From positions 434,001 to 498,000 of the forward strand of contig CM060733.1 in the NCBI GenBank assembly GCA_030704615.1: a DNA stretch of 64,000 nucleotides, written 5' to 3'. How positions within the stretch are numbered: position 1 is the first letter of the stretch; each line of letters opens with the position of its first letter. Source of the stretch: Takakia lepidozioides. Taxonomy: Eukaryota > Streptophyta > Takakiopsida > Takakiales > Takakiaceae. This document shows, piece by piece, positions 11,656 through 23,528 of this stretch. A program made the translations under genes and the position numbers. The notes under the pieces are model-generated. The model did not search any database and had not been told where the DNA came from. It saw only the letters and a program-made list of their open reading frames with translations.

Positions 11656-11838
11656 TATTCTTGGTTGGGACCCTGCTCGCGCCCCCTCGAGTTCGTTGTA
11701 ACTCTAGTCCTGGCTGTGTGCTCGCTGCTTCTCTGTTTCCCATTTAAGGTGACATCTCCCCCCTCTCCCGCATCTCCTCTGCCACGCCTCCCCTTTGCGC
11801 GTTGATTGCCTCTGTGTGCGCTCTTCCTAAGCTTCCCC

Positions 11839-13358
11839 ATGGCTTCTTGTAAGAAAAGGTCTGGCTTAGGGGTCAGCTCCAGGGGTAGAGGTACCTGGAC
11901 TCCTCGCAACTCCTCCTCTACTCCAGTCTCGTCAATTCTTGGGAAAGGTCCTAAAACTGGGAATGCCTCGCCCTGCCTGGACTTGGTTCCCTGGGCAGAG
12001 TCTGTCGCTCCCAATGCTGACTCTCAAGATGTCATCTCCTTGGACTTAGACTACTTGCGTGCTCATTCATCCAAAATGATGCAACACGGTATCTTAGTGC
12101 ATTTTCCAGGCCGTCCCCGAGATAAAGACTGGGCTAGAAAATAGGCGATTGAGCATATGGGGGTAGAAGGAGGATTGACTCACCATTTTTGTCACTCTAT
12201 GGGCCGTGGTTTTTACATTGTCAAATTTGGTTCCAAGGAGGACGCCGATCGAGCTCTTGCTTTCAACACACAAAAATTTCGTTTCAAAGTGAACATCTTT
12301 CCTTGGTCACCTGCCTGGGGTCACAAGGATGGCGCCACCTACAAGCCCAGAATTATTGCGCTCCCTTTCCTGCCAGATAACTATTTGACCTCGTTCCCAG
12401 GAGATTGGAGCCCACTTCGGCTCCTATATCGAAAGCCTCAATGTTTTTTATCCAATTGACGATGTTGTTTTGAGTGTGGATCAGGACCCTGCCTTGTTTG
12501 ACTCTAGTAAAGATAGTGGGGTTAATCCAATGATTGTTGTTATGATGCCTGTATCGGCTAAATTGGAAATGCTATCGAGCTCCCCACTTTGGATGGTTCG
12601 TTCATCTCTGTGCAGATCGGGGAGGAGTTGCTAAGCATCATTTGCTTTGGCTGTAATGGGGAGGGGCATGTCAAAGCAGATTTCCCCCACAAGGACAAAG
12701 CGGATGCAAAGGTCCAGGTTGGGGTCCCCACGTGCGGTGCACCTCTGCCAGAAACTCAAAGTGCTCCTGAGCTCCCCCCTCCATCCTACTTACTAATGGC
12801 TCAGAGGGTCTGGCAGGATCGTGGATCACCACCCACCATGCCACTTACTATTCTGCCTCCAAGGAAGTGGAGCTCTCTCTCAAGCTCGTTGGCAATATCT
12901 TCGTTGAACAACCTTTTCAAATCCAACTCTCAAACGAGACTACAGTTCATTTTGGTTCATTTTGGAGCCTTTTGGGACAACTCGCCTGAGTTCGACTCGG
13001 CCTCCATGGTGCACACTCTCCTCGCTTTCAGAGGGGAAGACACTGTCAGTGACTCGGCCACAACGAGCTCCTTTTCATGGATCACCAAGCAGTCGCTGTC
13101 TGACGGCTCCAATGGGTTCTTTCCTTCCTCGGGGAGTTTTCCCTCCTGTCCAGGTTTCCCTGCAAGTATCAAAGTTCTACAGGCCGGCTTCATTTTGACT
13201 CACACTATTCTGGGCATTACAACCACTCCGTCGCCCTCCCCCCACAATGAGGACATTGTTGGTTTTGTGCCTTTTGTGGGAAAAACGAAGAAAGCTCTCC
13301 TCAAACGTTCCATGGCCGCGCCCTCGCCATCTACCTGGCAAGGTCTTCTTCGCAGGTA
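11839..13358 (+). pseudogene. LINE ORF1-like relic (DUF4283-type RNA-binding domain)
   Basis: An ATG at 11839 opens a frame with GILVHFPGRPRD and RGFYIVKFGSKEDADRAL, the pattern of the DUF4283 domain in ORF1 of plant LINEs. A zinc knuckle follows in another frame: CFGCNGEGHVKADF near 12640-12680, in which the last Cys is replaced by Phe. The frame is broken by TAG at about 12142, where Trp is expected, and by later frame changes. No ORF2 follows on this strand. The C-rich and G-rich tracts at 13.67-14.40 kb lie beyond its end. Confidence 0.65.
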
Positions 13359-13359
13359 A

Positions 13360-16134
13360 GCTCCGCTTACTCCGCTTTCCCCCTGTTCATCTGTTGCTTC
13401 CCCTCTCACTTGCCCTCCAAATGTCATGTGCTTGTTCGTCGGCACCCTCTTGGCAAAGTGTTGCCACATCTCCTCCATGCTCTTGGATAGGAACCCTTAT
13501 CTGGGGACTTTCTCCTCTATTTAGCTGGAGTTTTGGATTTAAGGAACATCACTCTTGGCTGCTCTGTTATCCCTGCTAAAAAGTCCTAATTTGTCCCTTT
13601 GATTGGGGAAACTAGGAAGAAAACTAGGGGCAATACCTGGGTAGGTATTATCACCCTTTCCAGTACTCCCCCCCCCCCCCCCCCCCCTCCGGGTTTCTGC
13701 TGGATTTCCTCTCTTCCCTCCCCACAACAGAAGAACTGTCTTTCTTTTCTCTTTTTTAGGGCCATCATTTTGAGAGGACCTCTGGAGCCCTCCCTCTTCG
13801 GGGGCGTCAGGAAGGAGATGAGGGCAATTGAAGGGGGAGCCCGCCAGAAAAGCCACACGACAAAACGAAGAAGGACGGAGGCAGCCGGCAGAACACAACG
13901 TAGGGTCGACAACACTACCAAGGGGATAGGGGCAGGTCACTAGGATTAGAGAGGGAGATAAGGCCTGCCAGAGAGAAAGGGAGGAGCAGAGGAGGAGGGC
14001 ACATCGGGGGACCCAAGGGGGAGGAGATAAATGGAAGGAGAGCTGGGGGGGGGGGGATGTTAAAACAGACACAGCAAACTGTCAGCAGAGCCTAATGCAG
14101 CCGAGGACAGGGGAAGAACCTCTAGCAGGCGCTGAGGGAAGAGCGGAGAGGAGCTCTAGATCAGAGAGCAAAGTTGCAGGATTGAAAAGCGGCGAGATGG
14201 AGTAATGAACCGCCCAGGGAGAGAGACGACGCAATCTGCATGCAAAAATAAAACATGCATCATGCATGCAGACAGCCAGCAACGCGGGGGGAATCTAGCC
14301 CAGGATTCGAGAATGAGTGCACGCGCAAGATTGGGACATGTCGCACGAGGAGAGGAGGAGGAGGAGGAGGAGAGGGGGGGGGGGGGGGGGGGTGGGGGGG
14401 GGCGCCTTCGAAAAATTCTAAGTCCCAACGAACCACTCACCGCAGAACGCAGAGCTCCGAGACGCGGAACTCCACATTCACGAGGATTTGAAGTAATAAC
14501 CCCTCTGTAAGGTTGTCCAAAAAAAGACGGTAGGAAGGCAACACATATTAAATGGAGGATGGTTCAGGGACCGAATTGGGACAAGTATAGTACATGTGTC
14601 GAGTGGTGGTATGTAGTGGTGACATGTGTGGGGCAATCTTCTAGAAAGATCCACGGCCGCTTGACGAGGTCCGGGGCCACCGCCCTCGGTTGGTATATAA
14701 AGGAGGAAGCGCTATGCTCTCCCTGCCTCTTATTACTTACTCTCTTACTATTTATTAAGTTATTACCTATTTTAGTGGGCTCTGCACAGGCAGGCCCCAT
14801 AAAAGAAAAAACGAGGCAAACATCATGAACCATAGCTATATTAATTAATAGAACAGCTAAGCTGAATAGGCCCCCAAGAACAAACTAGGGTAATAGGCTT
14901 GTAGTTAGAGATAGGTCACGACCACCTCTTTTATGAATACCAGTGATGACACCATGTGAGATTTGAGAAGACATAATTCTCTTAAGAAGTATGTCATTAG
15001 CCATGGCCAAGATTTCTTCACCAACATCCTGCCATACAAAACTCGATGGGGATTCCATCTAAGCAGGGGAATTGAGGGGGCTGAGCCTCTCAACAGCTTG
15101 GAGGTTCCAAAGAAGTAAATGGAGCATATACGTAGAGAATCCTGTTCCACAAGGGAGAGAATCAAGGGAAAGGAGCTGAAGAGTTCTTGACGCTTGGCAA
15201 TCACAGATGGCTCATGTATACCGTGTTCGAATAGAATGGTTGCTCGCGGGCTAGATATTAGAGGACCAGAACCATCACGCAGGGAGGCAATAGAAGTAGA
15301 TGCAAGAAGCCGTCATCTTTTCACCTTGGAGCGATCAATTGACTCCCGCTTTGCGTCTTAAAGCTGATTCCTCAACGCTCAGTAACTCCGCAAGGTTTCG
15401 CTTTGCCGTATTTGGTTGGAGTCCAAGGTTTGATGCCATACCAAAGTTAAAAGGACCATGCTTTGCAACGTTAGGTGTTACTTAAGCCTAGCTTTACAGC
15501 TTTCGGTGCTGAGAGAGAGCTGCATGTCAGTGAACAACTAACATGGCTGTTGGGGGAAGTTTGGCATATCGCCTTTGAGCGATGAGTCAGGTTGAATCGC
15601 ATGTCTGATTGACTCTATTTCTTCAAAACAAGACCTTTTTTTGCCTCTAAAGTCATGTCGGAAGCACGAAGAGCTGTTTCCAGTTTGTGTAATGGGACGT
15701 GAGGGCCTCACAAGTATGATGTGAAGCCTGGGCCGACCTAAACCCATCGGCACTAGACCTAAAGACAATATCCATTTTACACAGTCCGGTGGATTCTTCA
15801 TAAGAGAGCGGCCCTCTATCAGACCATCAAGAGCATAGTGCAGCCTGCACCTCTGATCACCAACTTTCAAAATCTCGTGGCTGAGCCTAAAGTCTGGCCT
15901 GTTGGGGTCTAATCGCTGGGCAGCTCACATCGTTGTGTGAAGGGTTTTCTAGAGGAGTTCCTAGAGGAAATCTGGAAAGTATAAACTAATTGTTTGTATA
16001 TCAAGGTAAGTCCCACTAATGGAGTGAGCTCCTCACACAGGTAGTGTCTGTTGTCTGTCCCCTCTTGCTCCGCCCAAACTGGGCGAACTGATCCACAATC
16101 GCAGAACAGGGAACCTCCTCTGTTGGCCCTCCCG
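13360..16134. other. Gene-poor stretch with G/C homopolymers
   Basis: No host gene was recognised. The stretch contains a 20-base C run (13668-13687), a run of ten Gs near 14047, and a 19-base G run broken by one T from a second G run (14374-14402). Purine-rich and GC-rich low-complexity DNA surrounds them. A minus-strand frame at 15538-15870 has no recognisable motif. Confidence 0.5.
14694..14701 (+). promoter_or_regulatory. Candidate TATA box (TATATAAA)
   Basis: TATATAAA sits downstream of a GC-rich block and about 30 bp upstream of a pyrimidine-rich stretch (CTCTCCCTGCCTCTTATT). This is the layout of a plant pol II promoter or of the U3/R region of an LTR. No gene with a credible product follows within 1 kb, so an LTR or TE promoter remnant is more likely than a host promoter. 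Confidence 0.3.
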
Positions 16135-17154
16135 ATGCCTGCCGCTGATGATGGAGGAGAGGAGAATGAGGATGACGCTACGCTGGCGGAGTTTCTTGAA
16201 TCCGAAGTTCTGAGCGATGATTCCAGGCCTTCCTCGCCTTCTCATTCTGATGTGGTTTATGCAGCGGAGATGAGTCGAGGAGGACGGCAAGTAAGAATAC
16301 ATGTTCAAGAAGCACCTGGGAGTGATGGAGCAGCCTCGCAGTTCAGCATTCGGACAGGCAATTTTGGGAAGGTTCCACCAGAGCTGTTTCAGAACATTCT
16401 CAAGTTCCTGTCTTCAGAGGATCTTTCTACATGTTCAAGTGTGTGCCGGTTCCTACGGAGGGCTGCATCTGATGAGGCCCTCTGGCGCAGGCTATACTGT
16501 CTCCGATGGGGCCCTCCTTTGCGGACTGATTGCTGTGGAAATCCACGGGGCAGTGCATGGAAGAAGCTCTACTTTGAGCGTGACCAGGCGGATATGATGG
16601 AATTTGTGAGGAACACTCCTGGCGAGTTTCGCGAATACTATATTCAGATGCAGGTTGCAAAGCGCAGTCAGGCTCCTCTTCCTTCACAGGTACATGATGA
16701 TCTTGTGGTGGTGGATACATCGGTTGCAGACCAAGTGACAGCATGGCGGCGTAATCAAAGCATGGCTGAAGTATATGCTGGAGATCATTGGTGCTCTGGT
16801 AGAACCTGTTCCTACCACCAGATTGGTGATGTTTTCTTGTGCGAGAAGACTGGCAGAGCCCACATCTGTGATGATACGTGTCGGGAAATTGTATTGGATC
16901 CATCCAATGAGCTCCTGGTGTGTACTGTATCTGGACGCTGCTTCGATCGGTGGCTCACTCCTGCAGAGGAACTTGAATCAGAGCCTCAGGGGCAGCAGCA
17001 GGCAGATGCAAATGCAGCAGCTGAGGAGGGAGAGCCTTTTCTGGGCTCAGGTCGTCTTGCACGAGCATACTGGCTGGGTTACAATTGTGCAGATGAGCGA
17101 GAGCTTGATGAAGCCCTGAGGTGTTGCTCTGGGAGTGCTACCTCTCTTTTCTGA
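16135..17154 (+). CDS. SKIP31: F-box protein, SKIP31-like
   Basis: This is an intronless gene of 339 codons from the first ATG at 16135. A longer in-frame reading exists only from a TTG at 16051. After an acidic N-terminus (about residues 1-60), an F-box starts near residue 84 (KVPPELFQNILKFLSSEDLS, then CSVCRFLRRAASDEALWRRL). Its role would be to bind SKP1 in an SCF ubiquitin ligase. The C-terminal half carries a conserved Cys/His-rich block (HWCSGRTCSYHQIGDVFLCE and CREIVLDPSNELLVCTVSG) characteristic of plant SKIP31 F-box proteins. The last ~60 residues are Gln/Ala/Glu-rich, then WLGYNCADERELDEAL. The reading frame is intact. Family assignment is from recognised motifs; the target protein is unknown. 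Confidence 0.82.
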   Translation: MPAADDGGEENEDDATLAEFLESEVLSDDSRPSSPSHSDVVYAAEMSRGGRQVRIHVQEAPGSDGAASQFSIRTGNFGKVPPELFQNILKFLSSEDLSTCSSVCRFLRRAASDEALWRRLYCLRWGPPLRTDCCGNPRGSAWKKLYFERDQADMMEFVRNTPGEFREYYIQMQVAKRSQAPLPSQVHDDLVVVDTSVADQVTAWRRNQSMAEVYAGDHWCSGRTCSYHQIGDVFLCEKTGRAHICDDTCREIVLDPSNELLVCTVSGRCFDRWLTPAEELESEPQGQQQADANAAAEEGEPFLGSGRLARAYWLGYNCADERELDEALRCCSGSATSLF

Positions 17155-19167
17155 TGTTGCTAGGTGTTTGCCTTGCCTTCGGCGGACAAAGTACATAGTA
17201 GACTTCCTCTGATTCCAAAATCTTCAATATTAATATACCACCAGTTTTGCCAGATGGTAGTCATTTGCAAGATTGTGTGATGAGTTGTGACCTGCAATGT
17301 TCCTAGTTTTTTCCTGTTTCGTACTATCTTCCTAATAGCATCCACAGACTGGGGTTTGGCGAATTGAGGGAGCTTGGACAAGTTACTGAAAATGTCGCAG
17401 GGAGGTTCTATACCCAAGCTGCAAGCAGGGAAGGTTCTGTTTTAGTATCTAATGATGTATGACAATTGACTCTTCAGCTCAAAAAAAACCCAAAAAAATA
17501 AAAAAGAAGAAGAAGAAGAAGAACAGTCTGTCTGCTCTAGACAAGGGAAGATCAGGCCACCCATCAGGAGCGTTGTTGTCTTTGTGGATGGCAATTCTGA
17601 AAGGGAGCACAACTTCACAGACCGGGCCTGGAATCCAGAATTGTTATGCCCTCCCGTTGCTGAAGACGGACGTATCACAGACGACGGATAGAAACACATC
17701 CGGATTGTTTAACATAAATAAGTGCAAACAGCCCCATAGATTCCTTTCGAAGTCGGACCTGTCCATCTTGAGAGACAGGGATAATGTACTCATTGGACGT
17801 TGTTTGCCGCATTCTTCTGGCCACCCAAAAAGAGAGACTTTTATAACGTCCACGGGAAGCTCAAAGAGTTTATGGGACGAAGGAAAAGCATAATACAAGA
17901 TCAACGGAAGTTGGGCCAAGCATATCCGCATGAGGCCGCTTTCCATCTTAGCGCTAGAATCTATTGATGGATAGTTGTTTTTGGGCCGGTTGTTGAGCGT
18001 GCTTCTGATCATCGTAATAGAAGATCTCGTGAACCGGATCCCATAGTAAAGAAGACGCTGAAAGAAGAATTCGTCAGACTCAATCTCCCTTGCGCAAGCC
18101 GAACCCATTAAATGACCAGCACGCTCCAAGGTTGTCCATCTACCAGTCTCTATCCGCGGGGAGCAGTGTGAGCCCACCCCAGAAGACAGAGAAATAGAGT
18201 AGGTTCCAGAGGAGTTATTGGGCTGTAGGATTCTCTCATCGCCGAGGGTCAGAAAGGTTTTGTCATCGCGACAGAACTGCAGCTTTGTTGTAAGATTGTC
18301 CGGCTCATAACCTTGATGCGATCGTGTTTCCAAGGAAGAAATTTCCACAGCTTCTGCAGTAGGGACGCAAAAACCCCAGCAAACCGACAGGTGCTGGAAC
18401 CATTCTCATCGAGATTGTAAAGATGCTTTACACGTCATTCGTTCCCTTTGGGAAAATCCAAAAAGACGACTAATTTGGGCCCAAAAAAGCACGAGAAGAA
18501 GAGTTGAGCTCGAGATCTTTGCAAGGATTCTTGGGTCCAGGGAACATGGAGCGGTCCCCACAAGTCTCGCCATAGATCGGGATTCGAACTTCGGAAAATT
18601 GAAGAGCCGAGCTTCTGGAAGTGCAAAGATCGTCCTGGAGATGACTAGGGTGGATTCCTGTGCAAGATTGCTTTGTGGGGCAGTGTGAATTCCAGGCCTT
18701 ATGGGTTGAGGTATGCTGTGCCTGGGTTGAAACGATCGCAGCCAAGAATGGTGGAGTACTTTTGTGAGGTGGTTGCCGGTTGAGCTGATGTTGGGCGGCT
18801 CTGGTCTGGATGGTTTTGAAGTTCCAGAACCGAAAGATTAGAGAGAGATAGACCGAGACAAAGCTATATGGATTCTGTGGCCATCCGCCTCTGACGTTTA
18901 GGTTTGTCTCGAGGAATCCTGGTGTGGGAGCAGGAACCAGGCCGCCCATTTCTTTGCTAATTTGTGAACTAGGACTACGTAACTGAGCCCCTCGAGCATT
19001 ATTGTAACCGATCGCTCAACCTTACGGAAGTACAAGCTACACTTATGCGAAGAGTTTGTTCATGATATCCATCATGGGTAATTGATTGTTCTAGTTACAT
19101 AGTTAGTGCTAATCTGAAAGGTACAGAGGGAAAGGGGGGGAGGGAAGGACAAGGAGGAAAGGTGGAG
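17155..19167. other. Intergenic region between the F-box and EAF genes
   Basis: This holds the 3' flank of the F-box gene, an A-rich and AAG microsatellite (17481-17521) and a long minus-strand open frame annotated separately. No other recognisable feature was seen. The 5' UTR and promoter of the EAF gene should lie in its last few hundred bases. Confidence 0.4.
17644..18348 (-). CDS. Hypothetical open reading frame, 234 codons
   Basis: This uninterrupted minus-strand frame encodes a protein with no motif I recognise. It has a Ser/Thr-rich N-terminal half and a more hydrophobic C-terminal third with several Cys residues. Its length is unusual for chance in this region, and it lies between two host genes. 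It could be a relic of a transposable element or an unspliced part of a larger gene. No splice partner was identified, so coding status is doubtful. Confidence 0.25.
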   Translation of the reverse strand: MEISSLETRSHQGYEPDNLTTKLQFCRDDKTFLTLGDERILQPNNSSGTYSISLSSGVGSHCSPRIETGRWTTLERAGHLMGSACAREIESDEFFFQRLLYYGIRFTRSSITMIRSTLNNRPKNNYPSIDSSAKMESGLMRICLAQLPLILYYAFPSSHKLFELPVDVIKVSLFGWPEECGKQRPMSTLSLSLKMDRSDFERNLWGCLHLFMLNNPDVFLSVVCDTSVFSNGRA

Positions 19168-22100
19168 ATGGCGAGGGAACAAGAACCAGATACAGCCCCA
19201 CGCGCGGAGCATTGGTACCCGCTCGCGTTAGGCCCTACCATATCTGAACAGAATGCCACTCGGTTCTACTCCTTACGATGTAAGTCCCCGTCTCCTGCTG
19301 CTAATAAACATCCTTGCTTCTGTTGGTCTATGAAACTTCACAATCCAGGGAAGGACAAGTCAAACATGTCCATATTTGCTCAAAGATGCTTCCTATCAGG
19401 TGCTGGCTTTAGAAGGAAAGAATTGTGTCACCAATTAGTTGGTGTAATCAAAGCCAGATGTTTCTACTTCGTGGCAAACAACTGCCTTCGAATTTGTTGA
19501 GCGGAACATTGAAAGCCACTGTGTAGTATGTTCAGTTTTGTTAGGTTTGGCTACTGATGACCACTCAGACTCATTATCCAGTGAGTAGGCAGTAATGTCT
19601 TGTAAGTGGAATTTGATTTGGGCGATAGGGGATGGTCTGTGAATTGTCTACCCTCAGGAATCAGAGTACAGAGCATTGACGATGAGTCTCTCTGTTTTGT
19701 TTGTCCTGTTGCAGATGAGTTCAAACCTGCCTCCATAGACACAGGAAGGCCAGGCAGTCTCCACAAGGGTGCAGAGAACAAGGTGACAGTCGAATTTTTA
19801 AACAATCAGGCTGGGAAGCCCAAAGTGGCGTTCCAAGGCAACAGTGAGGACTGCAAAGACCTGGATGCGGTCATCTTTTTTGATGGGAAAAGCTTCCGTT
19901 TGGAGCGCTTGCACAGAGCTGTTAAGAGTCTTAGACATGTCAGACTGCCAGGCGAGAGTGCAGCAGCAGCAGCAGCAGCAGCTGCAGCTGCAGCTGGAGG
20001 GGCAGCAGGCAGTGCATCTCCTGTGCTTTTGAATGGATCTGCAGCTTCATCGCAAGAGAAGAACTCTTTCAAGGCTCATGTGGTATGATTACTTTGTTTG
20101 TTTGTTGTGAGGCCTATGCTGTCCAGATTACCCTCAAGAGTTGTGAGTCTGGATGCTGCCATAGAACAATGAAGCTTCTGAGGATCCATAACTCCTACAC
20201 ATTGATTGTTAGTGAGGAAACCATGGCCACCTGGGAGAATATTGGCATGAACCATGACCATTGAAAGCTCTTGGTATGACAACAGCAAAGCAGGTGGTCT
20301 GTGAAATGTGCCATATGCATTGTTCCATATGCATAAACAATGCATCAGATCAGACTGCAGACTTAATCCGATGTCAATATGGAAATGCAAAGAGGTTGTT
20401 GGTGAAACATACTGTAGATACAAACAGTCAATCAAACCAGCCTTACAGGCTGATTCCCATGTTAATAGGAGCAGAGCTGCAAAGCATGGCTAGATGAATG
20501 GTAAAATGTGGGCTTTCAGACGAGGAAGAAACCCCAAAACTGATCTTAACTGCTACTTGCATTCTTTTGCCAAATCAGGATGTACCTGAGTGAACTTGTC
20601 ACAGACCATATAAGCCACCTGTCAAGGCATCTGGCGCTCTCCATTAACATACAAGTTTGCCAAAGCCATTCTCCACCAACCACAGTATAGCTAGCAACAC
20701 TGAAGCCCAAAAAGAGACGAAAGAAGAAACAAAGGTGGACATCAAACCTACAGAATTTAGTGACCAGGAGAAAATTACTTCAATAGTAAAGTAAGAAGGT
20801 TGATCTTTGATTCGTCAAAGGTTGTAGTATGAAGTAAAGGGTTAATCCTGCAATGACAGTTCATCTGAAACATACACTAAAATGTGATTTGTCTACCCTG
20901 TGTCCTTGTTAGAAATTTGTGCTAGGTGGTCTTCAATCAATTAATTAAATTGGTTGGTGACAAACAGGTTAGGGAGCAAATCACAGAGGACATCCCAGTT
21001 GTGAAGCCTGAAGCTCCAGGTCTGTTCCATTGCACTAAATCAGTATTGGAGGGATGCTGGTTGCGTATATCAGATGTTCATGGTTGCTAGTTAACCGCTT
21101 AGGTGCAATTTTTGACTACATGTATCTTTCCCTTCTTTTGTATGCTGTTTGCCTGCTTTTGCTTTGTGTACTGCTGTCTCCCTGCCAACCAGGCATGAGT
21201 ATTCTGTAGCATGACCAAACAATGATCTGGTTCTTAATCGTAAAAAACCTTTCTCTCTTGATTGGAGGAATGGACCCCTTATCTTCATACTACTTTCTGT
21301 CCCCCTTGGTCCTTTGGGCCTTCTGCGGATGTAGTAAAGTTTTTTTTTTTTTTTTTTTTTTTCTCATACTGTTTATTGCTCGTGCCTCTCACCTTCCCTC
21401 AAAAGTGTTAGGATACATGAGATAAAGTTTTTCACCATCTAATCCTGTCCTAGTTTCTATCATTCTCCTTCCTTTCTTTCATTCACTTGCAATCAGCATT
21501 TGAAAGCAGATTGTCATGGATAGTGTTAATACTGGGGGAAGAGATAGGTTGCGGGGTTGGTTTGCTCTATCAGTTGGAGTTAGTGAACTCGAAACTGCTT
21601 CAGCCTTTGGTTAAAGGTAGAAAATATCCGTGGAATACAGTTGGGCACTTTCTGTATGTTGCTGTTACAGTGAAATCTGTCCGTCATATTTGATATGTGG
21701 AATTCTTGATGAAATTGCAGTAGGAAAAAAGAATGTCAAGAGGAAAGCCGTCAATTCAAAATCTTTGAAGAAGAAGGGCTCTCCTGTTGCCTCCTCTCCT
21801 GTGGATATCAAACAAGACTTGGAGATTGCCTCCCCTACCCATGTAGACATAGATGACACTGAGACTCTTGAACCGGAGCCTCAACCAGAACCAGAGCTGG
21901 AGCCAAAAAGAACCACGCAATCTGTGGCGGAGGTTGTTGAGGACATTGACATTGTTGGTGATGAAGAGATTCTGGAGGTACTGGAGGAGCATGAGAGTGA
22001 TTATGAAATTGAAGATGTAGATGTAAGTGAGGATGAGGATGCTGACGGGGAGGCAAAGGCCGGGTCAATGGACCCGACTGCAATTGTTGGAGAAGAGGTG

Positions 22101-22235
22101 GCCGTGGGCCAAACAAAGGAGCGGAGTAAAAGCTCAAGTGACAGTGGGAGTAGTGGGAGCAGCGACAGTGGCAGTAGTAGTAGTGACAGCAGCGATGAAG
22201 ATGAAGAGTCTGCAAGCTCTGGGGACGACATTTGA
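19168..22235 (+). CDS. EAF: ELL-associated factor (EAF) family transcription elongation protein
   Basis: Five exons join in frame: 19168-19279, 19715-20082, 20666-20785, 20968-21019 and 21721-22235, giving 388 codons plus stop. The exon 3 and 4 borders are inferred from frame and GT-AG signals. Exons 1-2 encode the EAF N-terminal domain: HWYPLALGPTISEQ, then across the junction SLRYEFKPASID, VTVEFLNNQAGKPKV, AVIFFDGKSFRLERLHRAVK. EAF proteins bind ELL and stimulate RNA polymerase II elongation in the nucleus. A run of 13 alanines follows, from a CAG/CTG repeat. The C-terminal exon is acidic, with Pro-Glu repeats, and ends in a Ser/Asp/Glu-rich tail, as in EAF transactivation regions. The start is the ATG at 19168; the frame also opens at a GTG two codons earlier. 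Confidence 0.85.
19963..19998 (+). repeat. CAG/CTG trinucleotide repeat encoding poly-Ala
   Basis: Repeated GCA codons, then alternating GCT/GCA, encode an alanine tract within exon 2 of the EAF gene. Length variation here would lengthen or shorten the linker after the EAF domain. Confidence 0.9.
21340..21362 (+). repeat. T homopolymer in the last EAF intron
   Basis: A 23-base T run lies within the intron between exons 4 and 5 of the EAF gene. It may be the reversed poly(A) tail of a short retroposed sequence, but no body of such an element was identified. Confidence 0.8.
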
Positions 22236-23528
22236 TGGGCCTCATTAGTAGAAGATGGATTGGGTTTATTGGATTTTTTTTTTGGGTTCCGAGGTAAATC
22301 CTCATGAATTTTGATAGGTTGGCTCACCTCGAATGCTCACCTCTATCTGAAGGGCAGCTAGTGGTTGATGGGTTCCATTGCAACACCCTCCTAATTGTGG
22401 CAAGGTCTACTCAAGGGCCTCAACATACATTCTGGCCTTACTGCGATTGGGTGCTACCTGCTTGGAGGTTGAGCACATCTGTTTCTGGACGGTCAGTTGA
22501 AGCCGTCAGCCACCCAAAGGTATCCTGAAAAGGCACCTGATGATTTGTTGCTCACCATGGCGACAAGATTAAATAGAAAGCTAATAGATGTACATGAGTG
22601 AACCATGTAGTAGAACCCAGTGAGATTGTAAGACCACTGCTAACAAACTCCGCATTGAGAGCACATTGAACTCGGCCTTGTGTCAGATTGAACACAGTGA
22701 ATGTGTGTGCTACTGGATGCAAGGTATGGTGGCATTTCGAGGTTGCCCTATTAGGGAAATTTCAAAACTCAATTTATGTAATGTAAGTTTGAGATGATTC
22801 AATGTAGGTTTGTGGATTCTTGAATCTTGATGTGCAAGAACTTAAACAGTGGTATTTCCTCGCCCTCGTCCCAACCAAAGTCGACTCCTCGGAGAAACTC
22901 GCATATGGATGTGATGCTGTTTATGTAGTCATTCAAATCTTGTTTACAGTGATTATCTAGTCATACAAATTGTGTCGTCCTTCCTTGTGGGTCATTCCAA
23001 GTGATACCTGCCATGCTCATTTCATCTGTGAAAACTCAAAACACCTTCGCCGCCAAAGAAACCCAGCTCTCTCCTTCAGGATTGTTGGCTGACTGGATCA
23101 AAACATATATTATATTTAGTTGATTGTGAACTACCTTTGTTGTTCCTATCTCTTAATATAGTTGAATGAAACAAGACACAAAGACATGTCTAGATACGTT
23201 GTAGGTTGGGAATATTGAATCTTCAAGTTGTTTCATCATCAAAAATATTTATTTCTAAAAATTCAACGTGATCTCTAACCATTTGAGAGTGGAATATAAT
23301 TATAAAGCTTCTAAAATAAGTGATCAATCATGAGTTAATGAAGTTGACGAGAAGAATTTAATGTTAAGTATGACAATGCTCGCTAATTAAAAAAATATGA
23401 ATACAAATACAAATATCCCAAATCACCTAGATACAAAATTGAGTACATGCCGATAGTAAAGATTAGCAAAGGCAATTCATGTTCAGTGACCAACATAATC
23501 TCGTTAAAATAAAGATGAGGGACAATGG
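22236..23528. other. Convergent intergenic region between EAF and NME7
   Basis: This is the 3' flanks of two convergent genes. Composition shifts near 23.1 kb from mixed to strongly AT-rich. No open frame or repeat of note was seen. Confidence 0.5.

Noticed and set aside
14205-14510. Overlapping open frames with poly-Gly or poly-Pro
   Set aside because: They come from G-homopolymer and GGA-repeat DNA at 14341-14402.
16051-16134. N-terminal extension of the F-box protein from a TTG codon
   Set aside because: TTG starts are not expected in plant nuclear genes. The first ATG at 16135 gives the usual acidic N-terminus, and the extra codons overlap a leader-like sequence also seen at 54.6 kb.
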